The position numbers and the translations under genes were made by a program. A stretch of 64,000 nucleotides of DNA, from IMG/VR virus record IMGVR_UViG_3300007512_000012, positions 1-64,000 of that record, one strand, 5' to 3'. This document shows positions 35,016 to 42,819 of this stretch, piece after piece; the first letter of the stretch is position 1, and every line of letters begins with the position of its first letter. Under the pieces are notes generated by a model. The model was not told the origin of the DNA and did not search any database. It saw only the letters and a list, made by a program, of their open reading frames with translations. Origin of the DNA: a virus.

Positions 35016-35045
35016 CTAGTGATCCATCCAGTCGTTCATCCCCAT
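35016..35045 (-). CDS. possible 9-aa leader peptide before the sheath gene
   Basis: ATG at 35045 encodes MGMNDWMDH and then TAG. GGGGAG lies within 13 bases upstream. It follows a copy of the bipartite motif and precedes the leader hairpins. Translation of so short a frame is unproven; it may simply be chance. Confidence 0.25.
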   Translation of the reverse strand: MGMNDWMDH

Positions 35046-35111
35046 CGTGACCATCTCCCCGCAGGGAGAGGAGGTGCCCAGGCGTCGTCCCGAAGAACTC
35101 GCCCTTCGCTG

Positions 35112-35128
35112 TAACTGCTGCGGGATAG
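35112..35128 (-). promoter_or_regulatory. bipartite motif upstream of sheath leader (17-nt, variant)
   Basis: The minus strand reads CTATCCCGCAGCAGTTA. It matches the CTAT half exactly and has TTA in place of TAG in the second half. It begins right after the stop of the zinc-ribbon gene and is about 205 bases upstream of the sheath start, which implies a leader of roughly 180 nt. Confidence 0.4.
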
Positions 35129-35133
35129 CCTAA

Positions 35134-35562
35134 CTAACGGCTGTCCCGCTTCCACTCGCCCGCCTTCTCGTGGATCTTCTGTGCTCGGTCGTGGACTGCA
35201 CGCTCCTCCGGCTTGAGCACGCCGTAGCTGCCGTCCGGCCGCTTCGAGAGGTCCTTGCCGGTGACCCCCTCGGCGGCCATGACCTCTTCCTTCTGCCGCT
35301 TCCGGCCCTCGGCGACATCCCACCCCTGGCGGGAGGACTGGCCGATCACGCGATCGATGTGCGTGTCCAGGTCGTGGATGCCGGTGTTCTGCGGGCCGGG
35401 GCCGTCCACGTTCTTGTTGAAGTGCCCGGCCACCGTCGAAGGCGGCATCGGAGGGGCGTCCTCGCCACAGTCCGGGCACTCCTTCGGCTTCCGCCGGTCG
35501 GCGACAGGCGCACGCCCGTCGAAGCGCACGCCACAGGCGCACTGGTACTCGTAGGTGGGCAT
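35134..35562 (-). CDS. FmdB-like zinc-ribbon protein A
   Basis: A 142-aa protein. The N-terminus MPTYEYQCACG with C8/C10 and CPDCG (C29, C32) is the FmdB-type putative regulatory zinc ribbon, here with one residue fewer between the first Cys pair. The rest is charged helix with many Lys/Arg/Glu. A second copy of the family lies at 60490-60891. In large phages such proteins accompany virion genes, but their job is unknown; a structural or mRNA-binding role are the options. Coupled to the upstream 96-aa gene by ATGA. Confidence 0.75.
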   Translation of the reverse strand: MPTYEYQCACGVRFDGRAPVADRRKPKECPDCGEDAPPMPPSTVAGHFNKNVDGPGPQNTGIHDLDTHIDRVIGQSSRQGWDVAEGRKRQKEEVMAAEGVTGKDLSKRPDGSYGVLKPEERAVHDRAQKIHEKAGEWKRDSR

Positions 35563-35852
35563 CAGCAGAACCTCCCGACGAGCATCTTCCGGCCTTCCGG
35601 GGTGCGGATGAGCCCACGAAGGGTCGGCTCCGTCTGCACCTCCAGTTCCTCGACCGACAGCGGCGGCCCGAGAGCTTCGTCGATGGTGTGGGAGAGCGCG
35701 TTCAGGTTGATGAGGTGGTGCTTCTCATCGGTGTGGTCGATGAACCCGATGCTCCGCCTCACCGTCTCGTCGGCGGAGACGAGTTCGTGCCCCCGGCAGG
35801 CTTCGAGCTGGTCGAACCAGGACTTCGCCGTCTTGTGTCGTACTTCTTCCAT
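35562..35852 (-). CDS. unknown 96-aa protein
   Basis: Unrecognised. Helical with a central IGFIDHTDEKHHLINLNALS stretch rich in His and Asp, and a C-terminal RTPEGRKMLVGRFC. It lies 6 bp after the stop of the 404-aa gene and overlaps the zinc-ribbon start, so it belongs to the neck operon. Confidence 0.6.
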   Translation of the reverse strand: MEEVRHKTAKSWFDQLEACRGHELVSADETVRRSIGFIDHTDEKHHLINLNALSHTIDEALGPPLSVEELEVQTEPTLRGLIRTPEGRKMLVGRFC

Positions 35853-35858
35853 CGGGTC

Positions 35859-37073
35859 CTACTTGATCATCGGGAAGGTGCCTGCCTTGCCCGACCAGAA
35901 GGGGTCCTGCACGGCCTGGACACCAAGGTCTTCCAGTGCCTTGATGTTACCGTCCTCCCCCCGAAGTTCATCATCGGACAGGGCCTCGATCTCCGCTGCC
36001 TGCTCCCGCGTCAGCGGAGCGGCCTGCCGGAGCCAGCCGTCGATGGGGACGTGAAGGGACCAGTCGGTCTGGCAGGTGATCGAGAAGTTCGCGTTGTAGA
36101 AGTAGTCGTCGCCGTTCTCGTCGTACACCTCCTCCGACTCCCCGCCCAGCGAGACATCGGTGATCTCGATGCCCTGGTGGGACAGGTGGGATCGGAGGAC
36201 GCCCCACAGGTACACGACCGTCTGATCGACGATCTCCTGCTGCGAGTACACGTCGCGGCTCATCACGTCGCAGTCGAGCTGCAACTCCCACTTGCCGCCG
36301 TACTCCAGGGCCGCCGGGCGGCGGATGTCGTGGACCACGATGGCGAGCTGGTCACCGGCCTGTGCCCGGCGACCGAAGGCCAGCACCACGCCCGGCAGGG
36401 CGGTGTTGTTGGCGTGCATCTCGGTGATGGGGTACGGCCCCTGCGACTCCAGCGGGTAGCGGTAGTCGGCCTGCAACCACCGCCCACCCGTCAGCGGCCT
36501 CGCCAGGGTGATGCCCCCGGTGAGCTGCTCGCCTCCGGCGTCGGTGTCCAGGGTGTAGCCCACCCCCTCGGTCATGCGGAAGCCGGAGGGCTGCTCGAAC
36601 AGGCGGAGGCTGCCCGGCAGCGGGGCCTGCGCAAGCTGTGCCGTCGTATCGGTGAGCAGGGTGACCGGCTCGCGGACCACCTCGATGAGCGGGTCCACGT
36701 AGAAGACCAGGCTCCCGGCCTCCTCCACGATGTCGATGTAGTAGATGCCGGGGTCGGTCGGGAACAGGCCGCCGTTGTTCTGGACCGCGACGGCATCCTC
36801 GCGCACCCACTCCAGCGAGAGGCCGGGCTTGTTCTTGACCTTGGTGAGCAGGCAGTAGCTCTCGACGACGCCGACGTAGTTGTCGGCGGAGAGGTCCACC
36901 CGGTTGCCCGAGCCGGTCTTGATGATGATCCCGTGCTGCGGGCGCTCCTTGAAGCTGAACTTCCCCTGGATGTTCTCGACCAGGTCGTCGCGGTACTTCG
37001 GGTGGTAGGACCAGTAGCGACGCAGCTCTTCGATGAAGCGTCGCTTCAGCGCCTCGGTGAGCTGGAAGTACAT
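35859..37073 (-). CDS. virion neck/connector protein, 404 aa
   Basis: Begins with an amphipathic helix (LTEALKRRFIEELRRYWSYH) and continues as beta-rich sequence (GIIIKTGSGNRVDLSADNYV, GIYYIDIVEEAGSLVFYVD). A segment near residues 250-330 (LQLDCDVMSRDVYSQQEIVD and FYNANFSITCQTDWSLHVP) resembles tail-terminator or connector proteins of large myophages, where a strand-helix-strand unit of this type is common. It sits in the block between neck proteins and the sheath, which fits a tail-to-head joint. Its promoter motif overlaps the end of the upstream gene. Confidence 0.55.
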   Translation of the reverse strand: MYFQLTEALKRRFIEELRRYWSYHPKYRDDLVENIQGKFSFKERPQHGIIIKTGSGNRVDLSADNYVGVVESYCLLTKVKNKPGLSLEWVREDAVAVQNNGGLFPTDPGIYYIDIVEEAGSLVFYVDPLIEVVREPVTLLTDTTAQLAQAPLPGSLRLFEQPSGFRMTEGVGYTLDTDAGGEQLTGGITLARPLTGGRWLQADYRYPLESQGPYPITEMHANNTALPGVVLAFGRRAQAGDQLAIVVHDIRRPAALEYGGKWELQLDCDVMSRDVYSQQEIVDQTVVYLWGVLRSHLSHQGIEITDVSLGGESEEVYDENGDDYFYNANFSITCQTDWSLHVPIDGWLRQAAPLTREQAAEIEALSDDELRGEDGNIKALEDLGVQAVQDPFWSGKAGTFPMIK

Positions 37074-37093
37074 GGCGTCGCCTCCACGGGGGT

Positions 37094-37113
37094 CTACCCT
37101 CCGCCGTCGATAG
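37094..37113 (-). promoter_or_regulatory. bipartite motif overlapping the stop of the 73-aa gene
   Basis: On the minus strand it starts CTATCGACGG and ends GAGGGTAG, 20 nt. Its last three bases are the TAG stop of the 73-aa gene, so the motif is part coding, and the next gene starts 21 bases on. The same TAG-as-stop arrangement occurs at the GGGTAG sites at 41650 and near 53133. Confidence 0.5.
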
Positions 37114-37315
37114 GCGAATCAGGGAGGGCCACCACGACAGGGGCCTCGTGGCAGGGGCAGTCGCAGAGGATCTCGACCCCCTCCAGCCGGTGCTCGGAGC
37201 CCGTGCAAGCGAAGGTCGTCTCGTTGTCCGCCTCGGAGGCGCAGACGAACCTGTAGTCCTTGCCCTGGTGCGGGACGGATCGTTCCGGGTCGCAGAGCCG
37301 AGCCCGGATCTGCAT
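37094..37315 (-). CDS. small Cys-rich protein, 73 aa
   Basis: Unrecognised. Six Cys, including CDCPCH near residue 51, suggest a metal-binding or disulfide-stabilised fold. ATG overlaps the stop of the 78-aa gene (ATGA at 37312-37315). It may be a small structural factor of the neck operon. Confidence 0.6.
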   Translation of the reverse strand: MQIRARLCDPERSVPHQGKDYRFVCASEADNETTFACTGSEHRLEGVEILCDCPCHEAPVVVALPDSPIDGGG

Positions 37316-37551
37316 CAGTCGGTCTTCTTCCCGGTCAGCACGGTGACGGTGAGCTTGTCGGGCACCAGCTCGACCACGTTGCCCGCCCCGTCCGTCTTCT
37401 TGTGGACCTCGCGGCTCTGCTCGATGTGCAGCTCGTCGAAGTCGAACACCGTCTTCGGCACGTCCGGGTCGGCGAACTCGACGGTCACCCGTGCGCCCTG
37501 CGCGGGCCGCTCGTCCAGAAAAGAAACCTGCTCGAAGCCTTCGTCGCTCAT
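37315..37551 (-). CDS. small beta-rich protein, 78 aa
   Basis: Unrecognised. Starts MSDEGFEQVSFLDERPAQGA, followed by strands RVTVEFADPDVPKTVFDF and LVPDKLTVTVLTGKKTD. Its ATG overlaps the stop of the actin-like gene. Co-translation with the ATPase suggests a partner or adapter for the filament, which is inference. Confidence 0.6.
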   Translation of the reverse strand: MSDEGFEQVSFLDERPAQGARVTVEFADPDVPKTVFDFDELHIEQSREVHKKTDGAGNVVELVPDKLTVTVLTGKKTD

Positions 37552-38558
37552 TCCTCGTACTCCTGCATCGCCTGGACCAGCATCCCGAAGGCGACGGCGT
37601 TGAGGGGGTCCTTGGCCGCGCGGACTTCGCTGACCTCGATGGGGAACTTGCGCTTCTTCTTCCGCCAGACCTTGTTGAAGAGGTCGAGGAAGCTGCCCGC
37701 CTGGCTCGTGCCGCCGGAGACGATGATCGGGATCGGCTTCGGGAAGGTGTACTGCCCGGCCTTCGAGGCGAAGTGGGCCACGACCTGGTCGAGCGCGAAC
37801 TCGATCATCGCCTTGTAGTACAGGGCGAGCGCCTCCTCCGGCTGCGTCTCGTGCGTCACCAGGTCGATGCCCGCCTCCTTGAGGGCGCACATCTGAGCCT
37901 GCGTCATGCCCACCGCCTGAGCGGCGTGCTTGTCGATCCAGTCCCCACCCCGCTGCACGGAGAAGGACAGCACCTCGGTCGTGTTCAGGGCCAGGGCCAC
38001 GTTCGTCATGCCCGAGCCGAAGCTGAAGGACAGGCCGCTGAAGCCCTCGGGGGCGCACTCGGAGAAGATGATCGCCATCGCCTCGTTCGCGGGGAACGGG
38101 TCGAAGCCGCACTCCTCCACGATGCGCTCGAAGACGCCCCGGTGGTAGATGATGTCCCGGTCCGGCTGGTCCAGGGGCGGAGCGGGCACCGAGAAGTAGC
38201 AGACCTCGTCGGAGGTCGCGGGGTCGCCGAGCACGTTCTGGATGAGCAGCTTCAGCACGCCGAGGGCGTCCTGCTCGCTGGCGGAGATCAGGCCCCCGGC
38301 CAGCGGGCGTCGCGGATCGCCGCCGAAGACGTTCGCCATCTCCATCGCCGCGTCGCCGAGGATGAGCATGTCGTCCTCACGCTCGACGTAGCTCGTGTCC
38401 GAGAGCTTGAGCATCCGGCTCTTGCTCTTCGGCAAGGACATGAAGGCGTCGCGCATCCGCTTCGTCTCGATGCCGCTGGCGGCCCGGCGAGCGGAGACGA
38501 TGTTCATCGTCCCGATGTCCAGCCCGACCCCGAAGGTCTGCTTCTTCTTCGCGCTCAT
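37548..38558 (-). CDS. actin/Hsp70-fold ATPase (ParM/MreB-like)
   Basis: A 336-aa protein with the three nucleotide motifs of the actin fold: phosphate 1 DIGTMN at 14-19, phosphate 2 FGSGMTN at 180-186, and the adenosine motif SGGTSQ at 281-286. Length matches MreB, ParM and AlpC. It sits inside the virion-neck operon, coupled at both ends by ATGA. A filament-forming role, for example positioning replisomes or heads, is known for phage AlpC-type actins. A chaperone-like role in head-neck assembly is an equally good reading of the location. No tubulin gene was seen in the window. Confidence 0.85.
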   Translation of the reverse strand: MSAKKKQTFGVGLDIGTMNIVSARRAASGIETKRMRDAFMSLPKSKSRMLKLSDTSYVEREDDMLILGDAAMEMANVFGGDPRRPLAGGLISASEQDALGVLKLLIQNVLGDPATSDEVCYFSVPAPPLDQPDRDIIYHRGVFERIVEECGFDPFPANEAMAIIFSECAPEGFSGLSFSFGSGMTNVALALNTTEVLSFSVQRGGDWIDKHAAQAVGMTQAQMCALKEAGIDLVTHETQPEEALALYYKAMIEFALDQVVAHFASKAGQYTFPKPIPIIVSGGTSQAGSFLDLFNKVWRKKKRKFPIEVSEVRAAKDPLNAVAFGMLVQAMQEYEE

Positions 38559-39211
38559 TCCGGCTTCTCCGTGCGTCGTTTCTTACCAGCCCCACGGGCT
38601 GCCCGCAGAGCGGCTGCTGCGTCCGACACTACCCCTTCGTCCGCCTTCTCCGACTCCAGCCCCAGATCGGCCTGGAGTCCGTCGATCTTCGACGGGACGA
38701 ACACGGGCACGTCTCCATCGACAGGCACCGTACCCGCCTGCGGGGCCTGTGCCGCCACCTGCTGCACCGGATTGACTTTCAGGGACGCCAGGACCCCCTC
38801 GACCACGCGGGCCACGAGACGGTCTTCGAGGGCCTGTACCTGGCGACCCACCTCTACCCGCACGGCGGCCGTGATGGGGTTGCGGCCCAGCTCGTGAACG
38901 ACCCGTGCGGCGATCTCGCCAGGGTCCACGATGACGATCTCGGTGGTCGCCTCGTCAATGGGCTCCGGCGGAGCTGCGACCATGCCGCGAGCCGGGATGA
39001 GGGGGTGCGGGGCCACGGGGGCCTTCCTGCGCTCCTTGAATCGCTCGACGTACTTCACCGCCACCGCGCCTACTCGCCAGGCCCTCTGCATGTCCTTCGA
39101 GGCACGGGCCTTCGCGGCGTCCATGAACACCACCTGACCCCTCGTCAGGTGCAGGTCCAGGTCGGACAGGGTGATCCCCTGGCACTCGCACTCGATGCGG
39201 GCCTCGATCAC
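38555..39211 (-). CDS. unknown 218-aa protein, GTG start
   Basis: GTG at 39211 overlaps the stop of the upstream gene (GTGA), so it is the likely start rather than an upstream frame. The N-terminus (VIEARIECECQGITLSDLDL) has a beta hairpin that resembles small phage 'lambda GpFII-like' or neck proteins. The middle is a low-complexity Pro/Ala stretch, and the C-terminus is helical and basic. It may be an adapter between neck protein and actin-like ATPase. Confidence 0.6.
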   Translation of the reverse strand: MIEARIECECQGITLSDLDLHLTRGQVVFMDAAKARASKDMQRAWRVGAVAVKYVERFKERRKAPVAPHPLIPARGMVAAPPEPIDEATTEIVIVDPGEIAARVVHELGRNPITAAVRVEVGRQVQALEDRLVARVVEGVLASLKVNPVQQVAAQAPQAGTVPVDGDVPVFVPSKIDGLQADLGLESEKADEGVVSDAAAALRAARGAGKKRRTEKPE

Positions 39212-39822
39212 TGGCTCAACGCCTTGACGACGCCCTTGAGAGCCTCCGCCTGGAGGATCTTGATGCACCCGGCCTTGCCCGTCCTGACCGCGCGCTCGAT
39301 GAACGTGAAGCGGGCGATACCGGGGTGGACCCAGGCGTCCTCCAACTTCAGCGGGGCCGTTCGGAAGACCACCGTGCCACCTCCTCGGGGCTTGATGGGG
39401 ACCACCAAAGGCATCCGGTCCCCGTCTCGCACCCTACCCGCCCGCTTCATCCCCTTCTTCTTCTCGGCGTCCGTCAGCGGGTAGCGGGTGGGCCTGGTGT
39501 TCTTCGCCTCCTGGGTGAGCCAGGTCATCCGGTAGCGGGGGGTGTTGCGGGTGGTCAGCTCGTCGAGGTGGGGGTACGTGCTCAGGACTTCGAGGGTGCT
39601 CTCCCCCCGGATCTTGAAGCTGAACGAGTCCCAGATCATGGCCGAGCCGTCCTCGGCCTCACCCGACCAGCCTCGCTTGGCGAAGTCCTTCTTCGCCTCC
39701 TTGATGAAGGCGTCCACCAGGCACTCGCCGAGCTTCTCCAGCAGGTCCCTGGTGACCGGGATCTGCATCTTGCTCGCGACGGGGCCACCGTAGACGCCCC
39801 GGATTCGTCCGAGGTCGCCCAT
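39208..39822 (-). CDS. HK97 gp10-like neck/connector protein (tentative)
   Basis: A 204-aa protein. Its N-terminal helix (TRDLLEKLGECLVDAFIKEA) is followed by strands around SFKIRGESTLEVLSTYPHLD and RTAPLKLEDAWVHPGIARFT. The order (helix, then the 'HPG' motif, then a terminal strand) resembles gp10-type tail-completion proteins, whose C-terminal ends with a similar 'HP G...F'. It lies with other probable neck proteins. No sequence marker decides the case. Confidence 0.5.
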   Translation of the reverse strand: MGDLGRIRGVYGGPVASKMQIPVTRDLLEKLGECLVDAFIKEAKKDFAKRGWSGEAEDGSAMIWDSFSFKIRGESTLEVLSTYPHLDELTTRNTPRYRMTWLTQEAKNTRPTRYPLTDAEKKKGMKRAGRVRDGDRMPLVVPIKPRGGGTVVFRTAPLKLEDAWVHPGIARFTFIERAVRTGKAGCIKILQAEALKGVVKALSQ

Positions 39823-41228
39823 CAGTATTCGGTGTTCTCCCAGACCCTCGTGCGGCCCCTGCGCTCGTTCTCGTCGCAGATCTCAGCCTTCTCGGTCTGC
39901 ATCGGGTGCTGCGCATCGGTGCCCACAGGCCACGGGGCCGGACCCGCCATCGGGTGGTCCACCGGCTGCGGCGTGAAGGGCCGCACGCAGTGCTGGCCGC
40001 GAGTCTCGGGCCAGGCCAGTTCGGTCGTGCCGTAGACCGGGACCTTGTAGCGGATGTCGCCCTGGTCCAGGTAGGCGATGTTGAAGTGCTGCTGCATCAG
40101 GTTGCCCCGATGGGAAGGCCGCCGCACCGGACCGACCGAGTACCGCTCGTTGGTCTGCTTGATCACGAAGTCGCGCTGCGTGAGCAGCGGGCTCGGGCCG
40201 GTCCACACCTCGTAGGTGTGCTCCTTCCGCCGCCCGGACACCGCCTGCGAGATCCGCCGCTCGGCGTCGTCGGGGACGATGATGACCTCGTAGGGGCCTT
40301 CGTACCCGCCCTTGAAGCCCGTGCCGAAGCACGTCAGGCAGCGGTTCGAGGGCTGCTTGCTGTACTCCCTGGTCTTGTCCTCGATGGTGCAGTCGCAGGG
40401 GATGCCGAGGATCTTGCGGACGAACATCTTCACCCGCTCGCCGCCCTGCTGGAGAATCCAGGCGTTCCGCCGCATGGCCTCACGCCAGATGTAGTCCAGC
40501 TCCTCCACCTGGACGACGGACTTCGGCTCGGCCCACTCCAGGGGCGACTCGACGTACCCGCTCGGGGTCGTGGCGTCCACGGCGACCGTGGTCACCCTGT
40601 ACCAGATGTTGTGCTCCAGCCCGGACGGGACGTGGTTCGTCGGCGTGTAGTAGCTGATCTCCACCCGGTCGGCCTCGGTGGGCAAGACCGGGTCCACCTG
40701 CTGCTCGGTGCCCACGTCGAAGGTCGGCCGGTTGATGAGCGTGACCTCGCCGGTCTTCCCGAAGACCGTCTCGACCACCACCTCTTCGCCGTTGACGAAG
40801 AGCTGCACGTCGGTCGGCGAGTCCGCGAAGTTCACGTCCTGGTTGGGGGCCGAGTCGTACCGCTTCGCGATGGGGTTCTTGGTGCAGAACACCCATCGCC
40901 GGTCGTTCGGGGCGTCGCCCCGGTAGCGCCAGCTCGACCCCCACACCACCGTCTCCTTGGTGACGCGGGAGTAGTTCGTGCGGTCGCGGTAGAACCCGCC
41001 GCCGATGGGGAACTCGTTGATGCGGCGGAACGGGCCTCGGTCAGACGCCTCGGAGCGGTAGATGTTGACCCCGACGATGGTGAAGCCCGCGTTGCGGGCA
41101 AGCACAGAGGGGTCCTCCCACCGGATGTCGAGCATCCCGATGACGTAGGGGCTGACGACCTGCGGGTTCTTTGGGGGGAGCGGCTTGCCTGCCGCCCCCG
41201 CGCTCGTCCACTGCCACGCGGTCGTCAT
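39822..41228 (-). CDS. virion protein with CxC...CxxC zinc knuckle, 468 aa
   Basis: The N-terminal half looks like fibronectin-like strands (FTIVGVNIYRSEASDRGPFR and VRVTTVAVDAT-like segment). In the middle, CDCTIEDKTREYS and CLTCFGTGFKGGYEGP form a four-Cys ribbon of the type seen in several large-phage structural genes. After it come RISQAVSGRRKEHTYEVWTG and a Tyr/His-rich strand region. Its place with other neck-type genes suggests a head-tail connector. The Cys set may bind Zn. Coupled to the next gene by ATGA. Confidence 0.6.
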   Translation of the reverse strand: MTTAWQWTSAGAAGKPLPPKNPQVVSPYVIGMLDIRWEDPSVLARNAGFTIVGVNIYRSEASDRGPFRRINEFPIGGGFYRDRTNYSRVTKETVVWGSSWRYRGDAPNDRRWVFCTKNPIAKRYDSAPNQDVNFADSPTDVQLFVNGEEVVVETVFGKTGEVTLINRPTFDVGTEQQVDPVLPTEADRVEISYYTPTNHVPSGLEHNIWYRVTTVAVDATTPSGYVESPLEWAEPKSVVQVEELDYIWREAMRRNAWILQQGGERVKMFVRKILGIPCDCTIEDKTREYSKQPSNRCLTCFGTGFKGGYEGPYEVIIVPDDAERRISQAVSGRRKEHTYEVWTGPSPLLTQRDFVIKQTNERYSVGPVRRPSHRGNLMQQHFNIAYLDQGDIRYKVPVYGTTELAWPETRGQHCVRPFTPQPVDHPMAGPAPWPVGTDAQHPMQTEKAEICDENERRGRTRVWENTEY

Positions 41229-41240
41229 CTACACCTCGTA

Positions 41241-41615
41241 TCACCCCGCTTCGGGGGCCTCCGGGGCCTCGGGGTTGTCGGCGGGCGGGTTGGGCACCGG
41301 GCGGAGGATCGGGGGAGCCCCGACCTGCACGGCCTTGCCGTCCTGCGTCACCGACCAGGCGGTCCCCTCGGGGATGCCGAGCCGCTTGCCCTCCTCCATC
41401 ACCACCTGGTTCGTCGCGTTCTCCAGGCGACGAAGCTGATCCATCAGCCGGTGCTCCTGCACCCGGTGGACGCCGATCTGGTGGACCGTCTGATCCGCCT
41501 GCTGCTTCAGGCCGGTGAGCTTCGCCAGGGCCTCGGGGAGAACCTCGCCGAGGACGATCTGGCCGGGCTGGCCGGGGTGCTGCTGGACGGTCGCGTTGTT
41601 GTTGTCGTCGCTCAT
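41241..41615 (-). CDS. unknown 124-aa coiled-coil protein
   Basis: ATG at 41615 has GGAAGGA five bases upstream, which decides against the longer upstream frame. Residues 28-80 are a coiled coil (LPEALAKLTGLKQQADQTVH, then RLMDQLRRLENATNQVVMEE). The tail is Pro-rich and ends APEAPEAG. No membrane segment. Gap before it holds GGGGTAGGG, overlapping the stop of the previous gene. Confidence 0.6.
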   Translation of the reverse strand: MSDDNNNATVQQHPGQPGQIVLGEVLPEALAKLTGLKQQADQTVHQIGVHRVQEHRLMDQLRRLENATNQVVMEEGKRLGIPEGTAWSVTQDGKAVQVGAPPILRPVPNPPADNPEAPEAPEAG

Positions 41616-41649
41616 GTTTCCTTCCGGGTTCGGGTAGCCGAGCGCCACC

Positions 41650-41874
41650 CTACCCCTCTGGCCCCTGGAGGCTCTCGCTCAGCCGCCGCAGCCGCGTCAG
41701 GAAGTTGATCAGGTGGACCCCGACCTTGCTCTTCATCCGCAACCGCTTCGGCGGGCTGATGATGTTCGGAGCCCGCGTGAAGGAGTAGTAGACGACGCCT
41801 TCGTCGTCCCTGTACTCGTAGACCCGCTGCCCGAAGGCCGCCTGGATCTCGCGCTTGGTCGGGTGCTCGCTCAC
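41650..41874 (-). CDS. unknown 74-aa basic protein, GTG start
   Basis: GTG at 41874 overlaps the lipoprotein stop (GTGA at 41871-41874). EVYEYRDDEGVVYYSF-like strands are followed by a basic PPKRLRMKSKVGVHL and a helix. It is last of the group 41650-42792, downstream of the spanin-like pair. Function unknown. Confidence 0.6.
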   Translation of the reverse strand: MSEHPTKREIQAAFGQRVYEYRDDEGVVYYSFTRAPNIISPPKRLRMKSKVGVHLINFLTRLRRLSESLQGPEG

Positions 41875-42581
41875 TTCGTCGGCTCCGGCGGCTCGAACAG
41901 CAGCTTCAGCTCCCGCCACTCGCTCCACCAGCTCATCACCTCGGGGTTGTTCGCAGCCTCGGGCGGGGGCGTGTCGAACTGCCAGTTGTGGACGGTGGCG
42001 AACTCCGACAGGCGCTCGTACCGCTGCTGCTTCACCGCAAGGGCGAGATCCTCGACATCCCGGTCCAGCGCCTTGATCTTCTTGTAGGTCCGCTTGACGA
42101 CCTTCTGCTGTGCCTGCACCGCCTTGACCGGCTCGGGCGTCGGATCAGGGGTCGCCTTCGGTGTGGGCTTCGGCGTCGGGGTCACCGCCTGTGCGAGCAT
42201 CGGGGGCGTCGGCCCCTCCGCACCGGCATCCACCTCGCCCGAGGGGTCCGGGGCAGGCTGGACCTCCACATGCTCCGGGGCCGCACCGACCGGCGTCGCG
42301 AGCTGCGCAAGCAGGACCGGCTCTGGCGTGGGGGCCATCACCGGGGGCGGGGCCGCCATCGCCATCGCAGGCATGGGCTCGGGCTCAGGCATGGCCTCGA
42401 CCTCGTCTGCGACGGGGTCCTCGACGACCTCGACGGCCACCGGGGCCATCTCGTCGGCCGCCATCATCTCGTAGGCGACCGGCTCGGCCTCTGCGCTGGC
42501 CTCTCGCTGGCAGCCGCTACCGAGGAGGCAGAGAGCGCCGAAGGTCAGAGCGAATGTCGTCCAGTCGCCTGTTGGTCGCAT
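41871..42581 (-). CDS. Pro-rich lipoprotein, candidate o-spanin
   Basis: A 236-aa protein with an N-terminal lipoprotein signal (ALTFGALCLLGSGCQ, Cys about residue 24; the -3 residue is Gly, weaker than the usual Leu). It has a very long acidic, Met/Pro/Ala-rich linker to about residue 155, then a helical C-terminus (RTYKKIKALDRDVEDLALAV). Its first 65 bp lie inside the upstream gene in another frame, as Rz1 lies inside Rz. Together with the membrane coiled-coil protein it fits a two-component spanin, which fuses inner and outer membranes at lysis. The length is greater than typical Rz1. A Gram-positive lipoprotein is the alternative. Confidence 0.5.
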   Translation of the reverse strand: MRPTGDWTTFALTFGALCLLGSGCQREASAEAEPVAYEMMAADEMAPVAVEVVEDPVADEVEAMPEPEPMPAMAMAAPPPVMAPTPEPVLLAQLATPVGAAPEHVEVQPAPDPSGEVDAGAEGPTPPMLAQAVTPTPKPTPKATPDPTPEPVKAVQAQQKVVKRTYKKIKALDRDVEDLALAVKQQRYERLSEFATVHNWQFDTPPPEAANNPEVMSWWSEWRELKLLFEPPEPTK

Positions 42582-42792
42582 CGAGCTTCTCCTCCACCCT
42601 GCCGAGAGACGTGGTGTTCGCGGTCACGCCGTCCTTGATCGCCTTCGCAGCCGCCACCTCGGACTCCAGCCGCTCGATCTTCTCGTCCTGCACAGCCTGT
42701 CCGACTTCGAGCTTCACGCCCCACAGCAGCAACGGAATGACCAGGACCGACAGGATCTTGAACGCGAGGTCTGTCCACTTTGATTTGTCCAT
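42517..42792 (-). CDS. single-span membrane protein with coiled coil, candidate i-spanin
   Basis: A 91-aa protein. Short charged N-terminus (MDKSKWTDL), one apolar helix at about 9-26 (LAFKILSVLVIPLLLWGV), then a coiled coil of about 60 residues with heptad pattern (DEKIERLESEVAAAKAIKDG). This N-in, C-out topology matches i-spanins (Rz-like) and also XhlA/holin-like proteins. The overlap with the lipoprotein gene argues for spanin. It starts the leftward lysis/neck group behind a bipartite motif and is divergent from thyX. Confidence 0.5.
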   Translation of the reverse strand: MDKSKWTDLAFKILSVLVIPLLLWGVKLEVGQAVQDEKIERLESEVAAAKAIKDGVTANTTSLGRVEEKLDATNRRLDDIRSDLRRSLPPR

Positions 42793-42819
42793 CGGTTCCT
42801 CCGGTCAGGGGGACAGCTT

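Noticed and set aside
29584-35019. A rightward open frame of 1811 codons opposite the sheath gene
   Set aside because: It has the Arg/Val/Asp/His/Gly-rich composition of an antisense frame in GC-rich DNA, with no fold-like pattern. The leftward frame has clear sheath signatures.
35016-35045. The 9-codon frame as an attenuation leader peptide
   Set aside because: No run of a regulatory amino acid, and the following hairpins do not form clear alternative folds with the frame. Kept only as a low-confidence feature.
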